64,000 bases of DNA from Brachionus manjavacas. Lineage: Eukaryota; Rotifera; Eurotatoria; Ploima; Brachionidae. The notes beneath the pieces were generated by a model. The model did not search any database. It was not told where the DNA came from and saw nothing but the letters and a program-made list of their open reading frames with translations. Made by a program: the position numbers and the translations under genes. The number at the start of each line of letters is the position of its first letter. Position 1 is the stretch's first letter. Positions 9,860 through 18,907 of this stretch are shown here, in pieces. Where the stretch lies: positions 372,001-436,000 of the forward strand of contig JAHQIY010000030.1 in the NCBI GenBank assembly GCA_019054805.1, read 5' to 3'.

Positions 9860-10215
9860 TAGGCTAGAAGTGGCCATTTATTAATAAAGTTATTTTTATT
9901 GTTATTCTATAATTCCTTTTTTATTTGTGTTTTAACCGCGAACCACTAGATCCTAACTGATCCAGACAAATCTTATTGGGATTTACTGTCACGTGTAAAA
10001 CATATGCGTTCTCATTTTAAAAGTCAGAGTCAATCTATGAAAAATAGATATCTCAATTAATCACAACGTGAACAAAATTAACACAATTCCAATGAAAACA
10101 TAGGCTAGAAGTGGCCTTTTATAAATAAAGTTATTATAATTATTATTTTAAAACTTTTTTTATTATTTGTGTTATAACCGCGAACCACTCGATCCTAACA
10201 GATCCGGACAAACAC
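9860..10215. repeat. Pair of ~110 bp direct repeats (GGCTAGAAGTGGCC ... CCGCGAACCACT)
   Basis: Two related copies start at about 9,863 and 10,103. Each runs from TAGGCTAGAAGTGGCC through an AATAAAGTTATT stretch to AACCGCGAACCACT and GATCCTAAC. On the minus strand they read GATCCGTTAGGATC-like, then TGGTTCGCGGTT, then an A-rich tail, faintly like a tRNA-derived SINE with a B-box-like GGTTCG. They may instead be two ends of LTR elements. They lie next to the candidate LTR of gypsy B. Confidence 0.55.
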
Positions 10216-10243
10216 GTGCAATTATTTAGGTTAATAACAATAG

Positions 10244-10486
10244 TGTTATGACCGAGACTAAGCAAGAGCTAAATTAATAAATTGAAAGGAAGATTTGGGG
10301 CAATCTCTTTATTCAGTACTTCTCGTTGCCGTGAATAATAACAATAAACCTAAAAAAGAACAAGTCAAAGCTAAAACATGTTTGAAGCTTGATAACTGTG
10401 ATGCTGCAGATTAGAAGCGCTTTTCAGCAGTCATATTTCAGTCTTAAACATGAATGTTGTACTTTTAAGATGACGACTGCAACACA
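10244..10486 (-). repeat. Candidate 3' LTR of gypsy element B
   Basis: On the minus strand the segment begins TGTGTTGCAGTCG just after a purine tract GGGAAGGAAG and ends GGTCATAACA, giving the usual TG...CA ends. It contains an AATAAA (GAATAAAGAGATTG). The length of about 243 bp is plausible for an LTR. No second LTR was seen because the 5' part of element B is lost, so the call rests on the ends and on position downstream of pol and the RING ORF. Confidence 0.4.
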
Positions 10487-10590
10487 ACTTCCTTCCCTGA
10501 AGAAGGAGCTCCGGCGACGTTTCCATAATCTCCCTCGTCTATTTTTCTCACTGGTTGTTTCGTAAGTGTCGATGGGTCACTGTCGTACAG

Positions 10591-11063
10591 TTATAATCTT
10601 ATAGCAAGTGGAGCTTCTTTCCTACACATTAAACAGTTGAATTTTGAATCTGAAAACATTTGAAGATTTTTCTGACACTCTTGGCACGTAAAGTGACCAC
10701 AGTCCAACTGAACAAAATTAGACATCATGCACGTGTGTGGTGTTATTAAACACACCTGGCAAGAGAGTCGCGCAACTGACCTTATAGCTGGATGTTCAAA
10801 GTCGATATTACTATATTACTTCGACTCCAAAACATTTTTCCGGGTTTTCTTGTTTAAATTTTTCGTAGCGCTCTTTGCGTAGAAAGGTCTTTTATTGGGT
10901 CAATAGCTTCTTTAATTTCTATGAAATTAGCGCTTTTGGGAACCTTCCTGATAATTATTTCCGGGTAAATAATTGGATGGATTTTTTCAATACTAATTAT
11001 CTCTTTAACCGTCTTTTTGTATGCTATTTTTTCATTAAAAACGAAACTTGGAAGGTTAGACAT
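10591..11063 (-). pseudogene. RING-finger ORF downstream of gypsy B pol
   Basis: The first part (start at 11,063) is open for 69 codons: a charged N-terminus with KKTVKEIISIEKIHPIIY and FIEIKEAIDPIKDLS. After one or two frameshifts the frame continues with IDFEHPAIRS and then a C3HC4 RING: CQVC, C at THTC-like position, LDCGH, TCQEC and CLMC, ending APLAIRL and stop. RING fingers bind two zincs and usually recruit E2 ubiquitin-conjugating enzymes. Its place between gypsy B pol and a candidate LTR is where envelope-like or accessory ORFs of gypsy elements sit. Copied in the right arm with the same reading. Confidence 0.6.
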
Positions 11064-11077
11064 TTTAACAATTTTTT

Positions 11078-11097
11078 TTTTTTTTTTTTTTTGAGTA
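11078..11097. repeat. Poly-T run
   Basis: About 20 T in a row just upstream (minus strand) of the RING ORF start. The homologous A-run in the right arm is at about 56,535-56,557. It marks the place where the right arm has lost 0.72 kb next to it. Confidence 0.6.
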
Positions 11098-11127
11098 AAG
11101 AGTAACTTGTATAATTATTTAAATAAA

Positions 11128-11850
11128 TTATTAGGAGAGACATTAGAATTGTCTAAAGAAAATTCTTTACTATATTTAACAAAAGTATTAACCACAAAAT
11201 TTATCTACAGAGCCTAATTTTAACATTAATAATTAAAGAAACCAAAGAAAATTTTTTAATAATTACAAAAAAAACGGTCCAAAAATGTAATTTTTTTTTT
11301 TTTTTTTTTAACCAAAATTCAAGAATTTTACTAAAAAATGGTAACAAATAAATTTGTGTAAAAAATTTAGTTTTGTATTAGTTATTTTGATCAGATAATT
11401 TACTAGTATCCAAAACGATCAGTCTGTATTCTGATTCGTTCGGAACGCCTTAAATTAATATTCGAATCAACTTTGTTCTGTTGATTTTTCATAATGTCTT
11501 GTTCGGTCTGTTTGGCGTTTGGGACCTCATGAATTTCAATAACTGCATTCTCTATTGGATTCTGTTTATCAGGTCTTACGTGCTGAACTTTCGGTTGTCC
11601 GGAGTCTATTTGCGATCTTGTAGTATCAAGTTTCTTGCTGACTTTTCTAGGTCTACCACGCTTTCGGCTAATTGTTATTTTGTTTTTACTAAAAACTACA
11701 GAAGCGCATTTCTTAGTTTTCATCTTAAACGAACGATTTGGTTTTCGCCAAGATCATCAATCACTTCGTCGTCGCACAATAATTGCTTTGGGCTTCCGTG
11801 ATATTTTTTGAGTCTATTCCAGTGTACAAACAGTACTTTATATTTACCCG
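11128..11850. other. Segment present only in the left arm
   Basis: In the right arm the sequence jumps from the integrase end (TTTTTCAAAATC, about 56,500) directly to the ATAATTATACAAGTTACTCT sequence, skipping the equivalent of this ~0.72 kb. The left arm has a continuous gypsy pol C-terminus here, so the simplest reading is a deletion in the right arm. Confidence 0.75.
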
Positions 11851-12330
11851 ATTTTGAAAAACACTGTAGACGATAATTTAAGTCGTTGACATTCTCAATG
11901 ATAGTTAAAAGTCCGCGCCACTTTTCACTCGACTTTTAAGTTAAACCGACTTTAGAAGCGCTGTTTAGGAGAAGGACGTTATCATTTATTTTGAAAATAG
12001 CTGCCCTATTAACACGATCATAGTTAATCTTAGCTTTAATCATACATAAGTCTCTATTTTTTCTAACCATTTCGTAGAACTGATTAAAACGTTTTCCAAT
12101 TTTGGTTGTGTAACCATCAGCATTCAATTGTAAATTGACAGGACAATTGTCTCTCTCCTCGATGTCTTCATTTTCTAGGCTTTTGTAAAACAAATCAATT
12201 GGCAGTTAAACTCTGCGTCCGAATAAAAGCTCGTACGGGCTAAATTCTGTGGTCGCTTGAGCGCTTGTATTATAAGTAAATATCATTGGTCCAGATATTC
12301 GTCCCAATCATTTTGCACGGATTGATTTTA
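11403..12330 (-). pseudogene. Ty3/gypsy-like element B: integrase C-terminal part and pol tail
   Basis: Minus-strand order: NDWDEYLDQ, then FTYNTSAQATTEFSPYELLF (integrase end of catalytic core), then the 85-codon block with KIGKRFNQFYEMVRKNRD and YDRVNRAAIFKINDNVLL, then KWRGLLTIIENVNDLNYRLQ and FVHWNRLKKYHG (the chromatin-facing GPY/F-like region). It ends in a basic tail with an AT-hook-like KRGRPRK and RRSERIRIQTDRFGY before the stop at 11,403. The order matches Ty3/gypsy integrases. One frameshift near 12,285, a stop before 12,193 and one after the 85-codon block break it. The 5' end is cut at about 12,330, where a galactosyltransferase piece begins. Confidence 0.8.
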
Positions 12331-12339
12331 ATAATCAAT

Positions 12340-12703
12340 TAAAATTGATTATTTCAATTTGAATCCGCTTAAACCTGTCTCATACGGGTATAATTTTAAT
12401 CATTTAGCAAAAAAAGGCTATCAATCAGGTGGAGCTGGTTATGTAATTAGCAGAAAAGCGTTCAAAATTCTAGCTAAAGAGCTTTTACGAACAAATAGCT
12501 CTTGCGCACTTACTGGAACAGAAGATGTTGATATAGGTAATTGTCTTAGAAAGTTAAATGTGACTCTTGGAAATTCACGTGATTCAGAGGAGAAAGAAAG
12601 ATTCTTACCAGTTTCAATTGTTGATATTGTTAAAAAAAATTTCTACTTGATAAAAGTTTTTAGCGAAAAAATACCAAAAAAAGTAATAAATTTTGACTCT
12701 TAG
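12340..12703 (+). pseudogene. C1GALT1-like: Core-1 beta3-galactosyltransferase fragment (C-terminal part)
   Basis: The frame reads YFNLNPLKPVSYGYNF, then KKGYQSGGAGYVISRKAF, then GTEDVDIGNCLRKLNV and GNSRDSEEKERFLPVS. These are the conserved blocks of glycoprotein-N-acetylgalactosamine 3-beta-galactosyltransferase 1: the SGGAGYVLS block and the ED.. block that holds acidic residues of the GT31 fold. The enzyme normally adds galactose to O-linked GalNAc in the Golgi and has about 360 residues. Only about 120 are present, with no start, signal anchor or DxD part. The open frame ends in a divergent Lys-rich tail. It abuts the broken gypsy B integrase and is probably a captured exon. Confidence 0.75.
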
Positions 12704-12717
12704 AAAAAAAAATGTTA

Positions 12718-13163
12718 ATAATATAAATTAAAGGAAACTGATTGCTGCAGTGATTCATTTATTTCCTTTCATAAAATGAAAACAGTAGAAATGAATATCC
12801 TAAAAATGATAATTAAAAAATTAAGGGATGAAAAAAGAAAAATAGTTTTTCATGATGTTTATCTAAAATAGAAGTATTTGAAACGAATTTTAATACCTTA
12901 ATTTTCAATTAAATTAAATAAAGTGACCCAAAAAAATTTAACATATCATTTTTAGTAAAAATTCCTTTGAATCGTAGAAAAATTGAATGGATTTGACCTT
13001 TTATTTCTATTTTTTGTCTTTTTTAAATTCATGGATTATTTTCTTTGGAAGCAATATTAATTTCTTTAAGTATATTTCAAAATTGAAAGATCTTGTAACT
13101 TGAGCTGAAATAATACATTTTTTTGGATTTGAACTAAACAAAGTGAATTGGAGCTAACCGAAA
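12718..13163. other. ~450 bp segment present only in the left arm
   Basis: The right arm goes straight from AATGTTAAT to ATCTTTATAATAAAGC (about 55,630), while the left arm has about 445 bp in between. The segment is AT-rich with no coding content. A clean junction with at most 2 bp of overlap allows either an insertion in the left arm or a deletion in the right. Confidence 0.7.
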
Positions 13164-13194
13164 AAATCATATCTTTATAATAAAGCAGAAAAAT

Positions 13195-13420
13195 GATTAT
13201 TATTGACACACTCGGCCTATACTACATTGGTGGCAGCGGTTAAGCTATTAGATTGATTTCTAAAATAAAAATAAAACGTGGTATTAAGTGTGTTGAATAG
13301 CTGATTTAGTGGTAAGCCAAAAGTTAAATTTTTGATATGGTTGGAAAAGCTAATTCGTTCACTGGAAGAATGGGTTTCCCGGCAATTTACCCAAAACAGG
13401 TAAATTGTTTTCCTTCAGCT
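13195..13420 (+). promoter_or_regulatory. Possible retroelement leader / primer-binding site
   Basis: CTACATTGGTGGCAGCGGTT near 13,226-13,245 looks like the end of an LTR (..ACA) followed by a TGG-starting primer-binding site. About 100 bp later an ATG (13,337) opens a 20-codon frame MVGKANSFTGRMGFPAIYPK that meets a GT. It may be the 5' end of a gypsy element whose gag is lost. No matching LTR was found. Confidence 0.25.
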
Positions 13421-13502
13421 TCCATATTACACTGATCTTAATCGGCTGATGATTAGCTAGCTGTTAAAGCGTCTGCCAAATTGATTTTTATGACTTTTGT
13501 CC

Positions 13503-13679
13503 TTATACTTCGACTTGCAATTTTTTTTCACGCTGTTTGGCTATTAATAAAAAATTATTTTTACAATCTGTTTGACTGACGCTTATTTTAAGCTTCTTCA
13601 GTTCATTGAGTTCTTCAGCCATGGCTCTGAGTTCTTCATTTCTTTCTTTGAACTCTTTTTGCTTCATTGGTTGTGGTGG
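13503..13679 (-). pseudogene. Coiled-coil coding fragment
   Basis: A 58-codon frame without a good start. It begins PPQPMKQKEFKERNEELRA, continues MAEELNELKKLKISVSQ, and ends KQREKKLQVEV and stop. Leucine and charged residues in heptad-like spacing predict a coiled coil. There is a potential splice acceptor just upstream. The parent gene is unknown. The right-arm copy differs by one residue (Thr for Met). Confidence 0.35.
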
Positions 13680-13690
13680 AGACTTTTAAA

Positions 13691-15530
13691 GAATTGATCA
13701 AAAAAATAAAAATGAATGATAAAAAAATTTTATTATTATTCGATAAATAAATTTATTAGTTTGGAAATTCGTTTAATAAAAAAACGAGAAAATAATTTGT
13801 CTGTTCATCAAGTAAATATTTTTTATTAATTAATTATTCTTCATTACCATAAAATTAGCAAAAAAAATATGCTTCAAGTGAGCTGAGATTAAGCTATTTA
13901 ATAGTAATTTGAACCATCACTTCTGGGAAAATGAATTTAGAGCGTAATTTAAGCTTATGAATATTTAAACGATACTTTCGCAAATTATCTGTTTCGAATT
14001 GAAAACAAAAATTCTAAAAAATGTATTTATATATAAAATTTACGTCAAACTTATCAAAAATTTTATTGCGAAATGTTGCCTTTAATTTTAATTGACATAA
14101 AATATCTACGTTACATTTTGATAAATTTCTAAAGCATTCTATGTCATAAATTTAATAAAATATTCAGTGGAAATAACAAACGGATTTCTTAAAAAAATTT
14201 GTAAAATTAATCTAATTAAATAATATAAATAACTTAAGCTTCACAAGATTTAGATCTCTAGGAACTACTTTAGGTGACGATGAATTTTCATTAATCCAGT
14301 AAATATTACTTTAAATTATTTTAAAAAATTAACAGGTCTGTTTAAATTAAAAAATTTATTTAAACTTACCTGGTTGGAATGTCAAATAAAGATAAAATGA
14401 TATAATTTTTTTTTCTGAATAGCTTTTTATTAAGCAGCTAAATTACTTGCTTAAAAAATTTCCAAAGCTATATTTTAAAATAAAAATTTGACCTTGAAAT
14501 ATATTCAATGTCAATTTTTGAAAAAATTCTTTGACTAAACTCGACTTTTTTTTTTGGTGTCAGTCTTAATTTTAAAGCCAAATTAATTGGTAAAATTTAT
14601 TTTTTAGAGGCCTTTTTTTGGCTGATGTTAGATCTTATTTCAACAATCTTAAACAATCAAATTTTTTTTGTTTCGATTAACTAAAATTTTTAATTAATTT
14701 TAATTTTTAAATTAAAAAATTTTATTATTAAATTATAATCTTCCTTTTTGAAACGTTCAACCGATTGTTTTGATAAATTAAAAAAACCGACAATGAACAA
14801 ATACCTACATATGTTCTTCATTTAATTGAAAGTAAAATTTACTTGGGAAATTTTTTTGTTTGCCTAATTTCAAAAAGAATAAATCTGATCAAAAAATTTA
14901 AAAGTATTTTGACCAAAAGAATTAACTGTTTTTTTGAAACAGACAATTTTACTGTTTTTAAGAAAAGTTCAATTTCAAATTTTTAAAATTTGAAATAATT
15001 AATTGTCATTGCCTATTTATTTAGGTCTAAATTTTTGCATTTTCATTATTTTATTTAGCCAATTTATTTTTAGTTATTTTTGTATCAACAAATTTAAGGA
15101 AAATTCTAAATAATTTTTTTTTCTAATTAGAAAAATTTTAAATTTTAAAATTTTATTGCAAAAATTTAGATATTAATTATTTAATTTACCTTATTAATTA
15201 TTTAATTGACCTAATATTTTTTTTATTGAATCTTATTTCAAAAGAAAATAAAGCGCTTGTTTGAAGGATATTTTATCCCCACAAATTTATGACGATGAAT
15301 ATTTTTTCAACCACAAACATTGTATAATATACCATAAATTTAATAAAATAAGAACTGATTTATTAGAATAAAATCAATTTAAAGAAATAATTAACACATA
15401 TTAACAAAATATAATTTTTATTAGAAAGAAGTAAAAAAAAAAGAAAAATACAAACAAATTTATTAAACTAATTATTTTTTTTTTAATTCCCATCACTAAT
15501 TGAAGAAAAAAATAATAATTAGAGTTCTAA
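13691..15530. other. 1.8 kb of AT-rich sequence without genes
   Basis: Homopolymer-rich, with no coding frame, tRNA or repeat shared outside its mirror copy (53,280-55,115). It may be intronic or the eroded interior of the Mutator-like element whose transposase end follows. Confidence 0.5.
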
Positions 15531-15534
15531 TTGT

Positions 15535-16470
15535 CTTGTTTACATTTGTTAACACAATAAAAATATTTCTTTTTTTTTAATTCACCGCCGCATGTTTTAC
15601 ATGTAACTTTTTCATGAGCAACGTTTTGTGAGCTAGCCCTATTAATTCTTTTAGTTGGTGGCTGAATTAATTCTTCTTCTTCGTCTTCTTCTTCAATGCC
15701 AGCCTCGAATGTTTTGAATAAATCAGATGGTTGAGCTGAGGTAAATCCATGCCAATTGATTTAAAATTTAACAATTGAAGACGATATCCACAGCCAATAA
15801 TATGTACACATTTGTAGTGCTTCAACCAAAACCAACAAGTACATTGACTCAATTTCCAGTTATCTTTATTCATTGTAATGACACGAATTCTATTGATTGC
15901 AACAAACATTCATCAAAATTATTCCATTTATTATCTTCGAGTTCTTGCAATAGAAATGAGTGAAAATTGTTTACACTCATTTCTTGTTAAAGTTTTCTCT
16001 TTATCGCCGCTTTACACTAAATAAATGTTTCTACGTAAATGTTGGATTGTTTTACCCTTGTCATTCCAAGTTTTCCATATTTCATGTCTCTTTTTGAACA
16101 GACTGGCTCATTGTGAAATTCCTTGATGTTAATATTGTCGAATTCCAGCTGTTCGTTTGTATCTGGATTTGTTGTTTCGATTGTATCAGACCGAATGATT
16201 GACCAAATTTTGATCATATTTTCTCGACATTCATTTAAAAAATCTAACAAGACTAGTCTTCGTCCTCTTAATCCACTTTTGATTTTTTCGTGACTTGATT
16301 CTAACCCATTATCTATGCTTGGCGACATTTGATCCTTGCAATAACCTTAATACCAACCGTTGTTTTTGATACACCATTCATTGACAAACTAGTTTACAAA
16401 ATCATCTATTTCTTTGACATTTTTTAAAAAAAGGGGATACAATTGATTCAAAATATTATCAGAGGAGAAT
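15535..16470 (-). pseudogene. Mutator-like (MULE) transposase C-terminal part with SWIM zinc finger
   Basis: Minus-strand order: KNVKEIDDFVN and NEWCIKNNGWY, then SIDNGLESSHEKIKSGLRGR (the conserved N-N-x-LE-x-x-N/H block after the MULE catalytic domain), a 103-codon open block ending at 16,017, then NKDNWKLSQCTCWFWLKHYK with CVH. That is a SWIM finger of the form CxC-x8-CxH. An acidic linker follows, and a C-terminal CKTCGGEL...YC.NKC knuckle with stop near 15,535. The DDE core upstream is missing. Frameshifts near 16,010 and 15,670 inactivate it. The SWIM domain in MULEs binds DNA or partners. Confidence 0.75.
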
Positions 16471-16843
16471 TTTACCATTTGCCAAAAGGCAAGAGAATGA
16501 ATTTTTCGTAGGGACAAAGTGGCTTTTTAAGCAAGATGGTGCATCACCTCACACAGTAAAAATCAGCCAGAGATATTGTGTTAATAATCTCTTTAAATTT
16601 ATAAAGAAAGATAACTGGCCACCCAATTCACCTGATCTAAATCCATTGGACTTGTATTTTTGAAACGCAGTGGTTACAAGAATGAATTAAAATAAGTTTC
16701 CTAATCGTGATACATATAAAGAAGAAATAAAAAGAGCAATAAGTAAGATACCGAATCAAGAAATCAAAAAAGCCGTTGATTCTTTAACCAGTAGGGTAAG
16801 AAAGGTTGAGGAAGCTAAAGGATGTTATTGTCATAAATAAATG
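16436..16843 (+). pseudogene. maT-like (DD37D) Tc1/mariner transposase, C-terminal third
   Basis: A single frame reads DSKYYQRRILPFAKRQENEF, then WLFKQDGASPHT, then WPPNSPDLNPLDLYF and, after a stop, the C-terminal helices with NRDTYKEEIKRAISKIP and KKVEEAKG-like end. The second (QDGA) and third (PLD) acidic residues are separated by 37 residues, which fits the DD37D maT group. A TGA replaces the Trp normally following and a TAA lies 11 codons later. The N-terminal half and inverted repeats are not seen. Its start overlaps the antisense MULE fragment. Confidence 0.75.
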
Positions 16844-17478
16844 AAAATTTTTAATTGATAAAAAATAATGTATTTTAAAGGTTTTAAAATAAGTTAAAAT
16901 TCAAAAAATTCAAAAATAGAATTTTTTAAAATTTTTATATTAAAGCATATTTTAGTTGATTTAATTTGAATATCAAAATTACCACCCTTTAGTCCTATAT
17001 ATTTCTAGAAACTAGATTTATTTAGCTTTCATTTAAGTATACATTCTAGATATTTTACTTTAAGCACTTAGGTCAATAGATTCCTAAATATGAGATACCA
17101 AATTTTGATTTATTCATGACTCCTTGGTCAAACCAAAAGTGATACCAACAAATTAAATATGATTATTTTAAGCTTTTGTCATCTATGATTGTGTAAAATT
17201 TTATTTGACTCGAATGTAACCATAGAAAGTTATAGCAAAAAGAATCAAAAACCGTATTTTTTTGGAATTTTACAAAGTGGTCATATTTTGGTGGTTTTTT
17301 AAAGATATTTTTACGAACGGAACATTATAGAGAATTGATCTATGGCTCATTTTAATCAGCATAAAATTTCAAATCAGAATATTTGTATATCAGAAATTAG
17401 TAAAATTCAAGCCTTCGAGGACATTTTTGGTCAAAATTTGGTTAAGGTGATTCGGAGTTTTTAATAAACAAAAAAAGG
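16844..17478. other. AT-rich spacer
   Basis: No gene recognised. Conserved in the mirrored positions (40,115-40,745 and 51,335-51,960), so it belongs to the duplicated unit. Confidence 0.45.
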
Positions 17479-17795
17479 CTAATCAAAAAATAAATCCAGA
17501 CAAGTGTTGCTGGTTTGCAAAGGAAGTAAAAGTTCTAGGACATATTATTACCTACAATTTAATAATAATGGATCCTCAAAAGATTGATGCGAAAAAGAAT
17601 AGAAAAGCACCTGCCAATCTTAAGCAGCTTCAAAGTTTTCTAGGATTGGTAATCAATAAAGACGTTTTGTAAAAAATTTTTCTGCCATTGCAAAACCATT
17701 GTATAAGCTGTGCTTGAAAAAATCTAAATTTGGGTGGGACAAGTAACACAAAGAAGCATTTGAAAATTTAGAAATCTAATTATATAAATAGCTAC
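17479..17795 (+). pseudogene. Ty3/gypsy reverse transcriptase end (RT to RNase H boundary)
   Basis: The frame reads INPDKCWFAKEVKVLGHII, then MDPQKIDAKK, then NLKQLQSFLGL, and after a frameshift VKNFSAIAKPLYKLCLKK and HKEAFENL. This order (LGH, QLxSFLGL-NYYRRF, PLYxLxKK) is the thumb of gypsy RT running into the RNase H. The YRRF residues are lost at the frameshift. It ends where the antisense gypsy pol tail begins, so two gypsy pieces are joined tail to tail. Confidence 0.75.
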
Positions 17796-17804
17796 TTTAA
17801 TATA

Positions 17805-18150
17805 CCAGACGATCAGGTGGCTTCAACTGACGACTAGATCTTTGAAGTACCTCACTAGATTTAAGGCTCCAGTTTTTTCTTTTTGATTTTTCTATCTAAT
17901 CCGACGTCTGAATCAATTTCACTTGAAGACATATATCCTGTGGTCAAAAGGTGCTTATTAGTCGTGTCCGTGACACTTTGTTCAGGCTCATTTCAATTTT
18001 GCCTTCTCTTTAACATTATTTTAGACTCTTTAAAATCTTTTCTCTTTCGAGCAGGTCAGTTGGTGGTATTATTAGGTCGATTGAAATTTTTGGCCTTAGA
18101 CCGAGCAATTTCAATTATTTTTAAGATTTAAGTTTAGTTATAATTGTAAA
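17805..18150 (-). pseudogene. Gypsy A pol tail with internal deletion
   Basis: Minus strand: LGLRPKISIDLIIPPTDLLE and REKILKSLK, then directly the segment that precedes the pol tail, then SRQLKPPDRLV. Compared with the 7,290-8,763 copy, about 300 bp between the LLEREK block and the tail are missing. The plus-strand ORF at 17,883-18,131 is the shadow of this. Confidence 0.65.
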
Positions 18151-18159
18151 TAATAAATA

Positions 18160-18560
18160 GCTTTTTTGCTATATTTTTCCAATTTTTATCCAAGCCTAAT
18201 TTGTTAAAATTTTATGAAATCGTCAACAATAGCAAAATAAATAGCTTTAAAAGTCAGTAAACAATTAAAGTTATATTTTTAAAACCTTTCCGCGTTTTTT
18301 TTTCTCGATCAAAAATTCTAGCATTGTGAAGTTTTTTTCAAAAAGTTCAAAAAATTCAAGAAAAAATTCCTAATTGAAATTTTTCGATGAATGAAAAAAT
18401 TGCTCCTGTTAAATATGTAACAATGTGTAACAAAAGATGTTACACCAAGTAGCCTTGAAAATAAATTATGAAAGTTTTCTTTTAATTATTTATCGACGAT
18501 AATTATTTATCGAAATCAATCGAATTTAAGACAATTTATTTGTCTTTGTAAAAATAGAAG
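18160..18560. other. AT-rich junction with dispersed GACGATTTCATAAAATTTTA motif
   Basis: Holds the TTGACGATTTCATAAAATTT block also seen near 6,360, 7,115 and 25,420, and a stretch with TGTAACA repeats (ATGTAACAATGTGTAACAAA, TGTTACACC). It separates gypsy debris from the captured ACC exon. Confidence 0.4.
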
Positions 18561-18562
18561 TT

Positions 18563-18883
18563 TTATTTGGAATATTTTAAAATTTTGTAAGTGTATAATT
18601 TTGCTGCAGGTGCTAAGCGCAACAAGCGTCCGTGCAGCGGTCCTTTTTTGTCAGAGTAGCTCTTTAAATAGGTCTCGCCAGTAATCGGATCAGTTATCTC
18701 GCGATATAACGATATGTCCAAGTAGTAGCCGCACTCTTTGGTGAGAAAAATGCGTATGAGCACTTTGTCTCCGTCGGGCGTGAGTCTGAGCGTCATTTTG
18801 AGCTCGGCCTGGAGCACGCGCAGCTTCCACAGCCACGAGCCGTATTCTGTATTCATGGCCAAACAGTGCTTTATCTCAGACAT
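18563..18883 (-). pseudogene. ACC-like: Acetyl-CoA carboxylase central-domain fragment, copy 1 (truncated)
   Basis: From an ATG at 18,883 the frame reads [20 protein letters not shown], then [15 protein letters not shown] and [14 protein letters not shown]. These are conserved blocks of the central region of eukaryotic multidomain acetyl-CoA carboxylase, which makes malonyl-CoA for fatty-acid synthesis. The full enzyme has over 2,000 residues and only about 95 are here. Relative to the other three copies this one lacks about 145 bp after LLRL, so the following [14 protein letters not shown] block is gone. It starts 24 bp from the divergent calpain fragment. Confidence 0.85.
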
Positions 18884-18907
18884 AATGGTTTGTTTTTTTG
18901 AACACAA
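18884..18907. other. 24 bp junction between head-to-head ACC and calpain exons
   Basis: The ACC frame (minus) and the calpain frame (plus) start on either side of this short T-rich/A-rich bridge. Two unrelated host genes placed head to head with so short a gap is best explained by two captured fragments joined end to end. Confidence 0.6.

Noticed and set aside
10260-10590. tRNA or snRNA gene in the higher-GC stretch next to the candidate LTR
   Set aside because: No cloverleaf, A/B-box pair or snRNA motif could be traced by eye.
10875-11105. Plus-strand 76-codon ORF opposite the RING ORF
   Set aside because: Antisense to the protein-like N-terminal part of the RING ORF and ends in poly-Phe from the T-run.
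18400-18450. TGTAACA repeats as telomeric repeats
   Set aside because: Only three irregular occurrences within 40 bp, no array.
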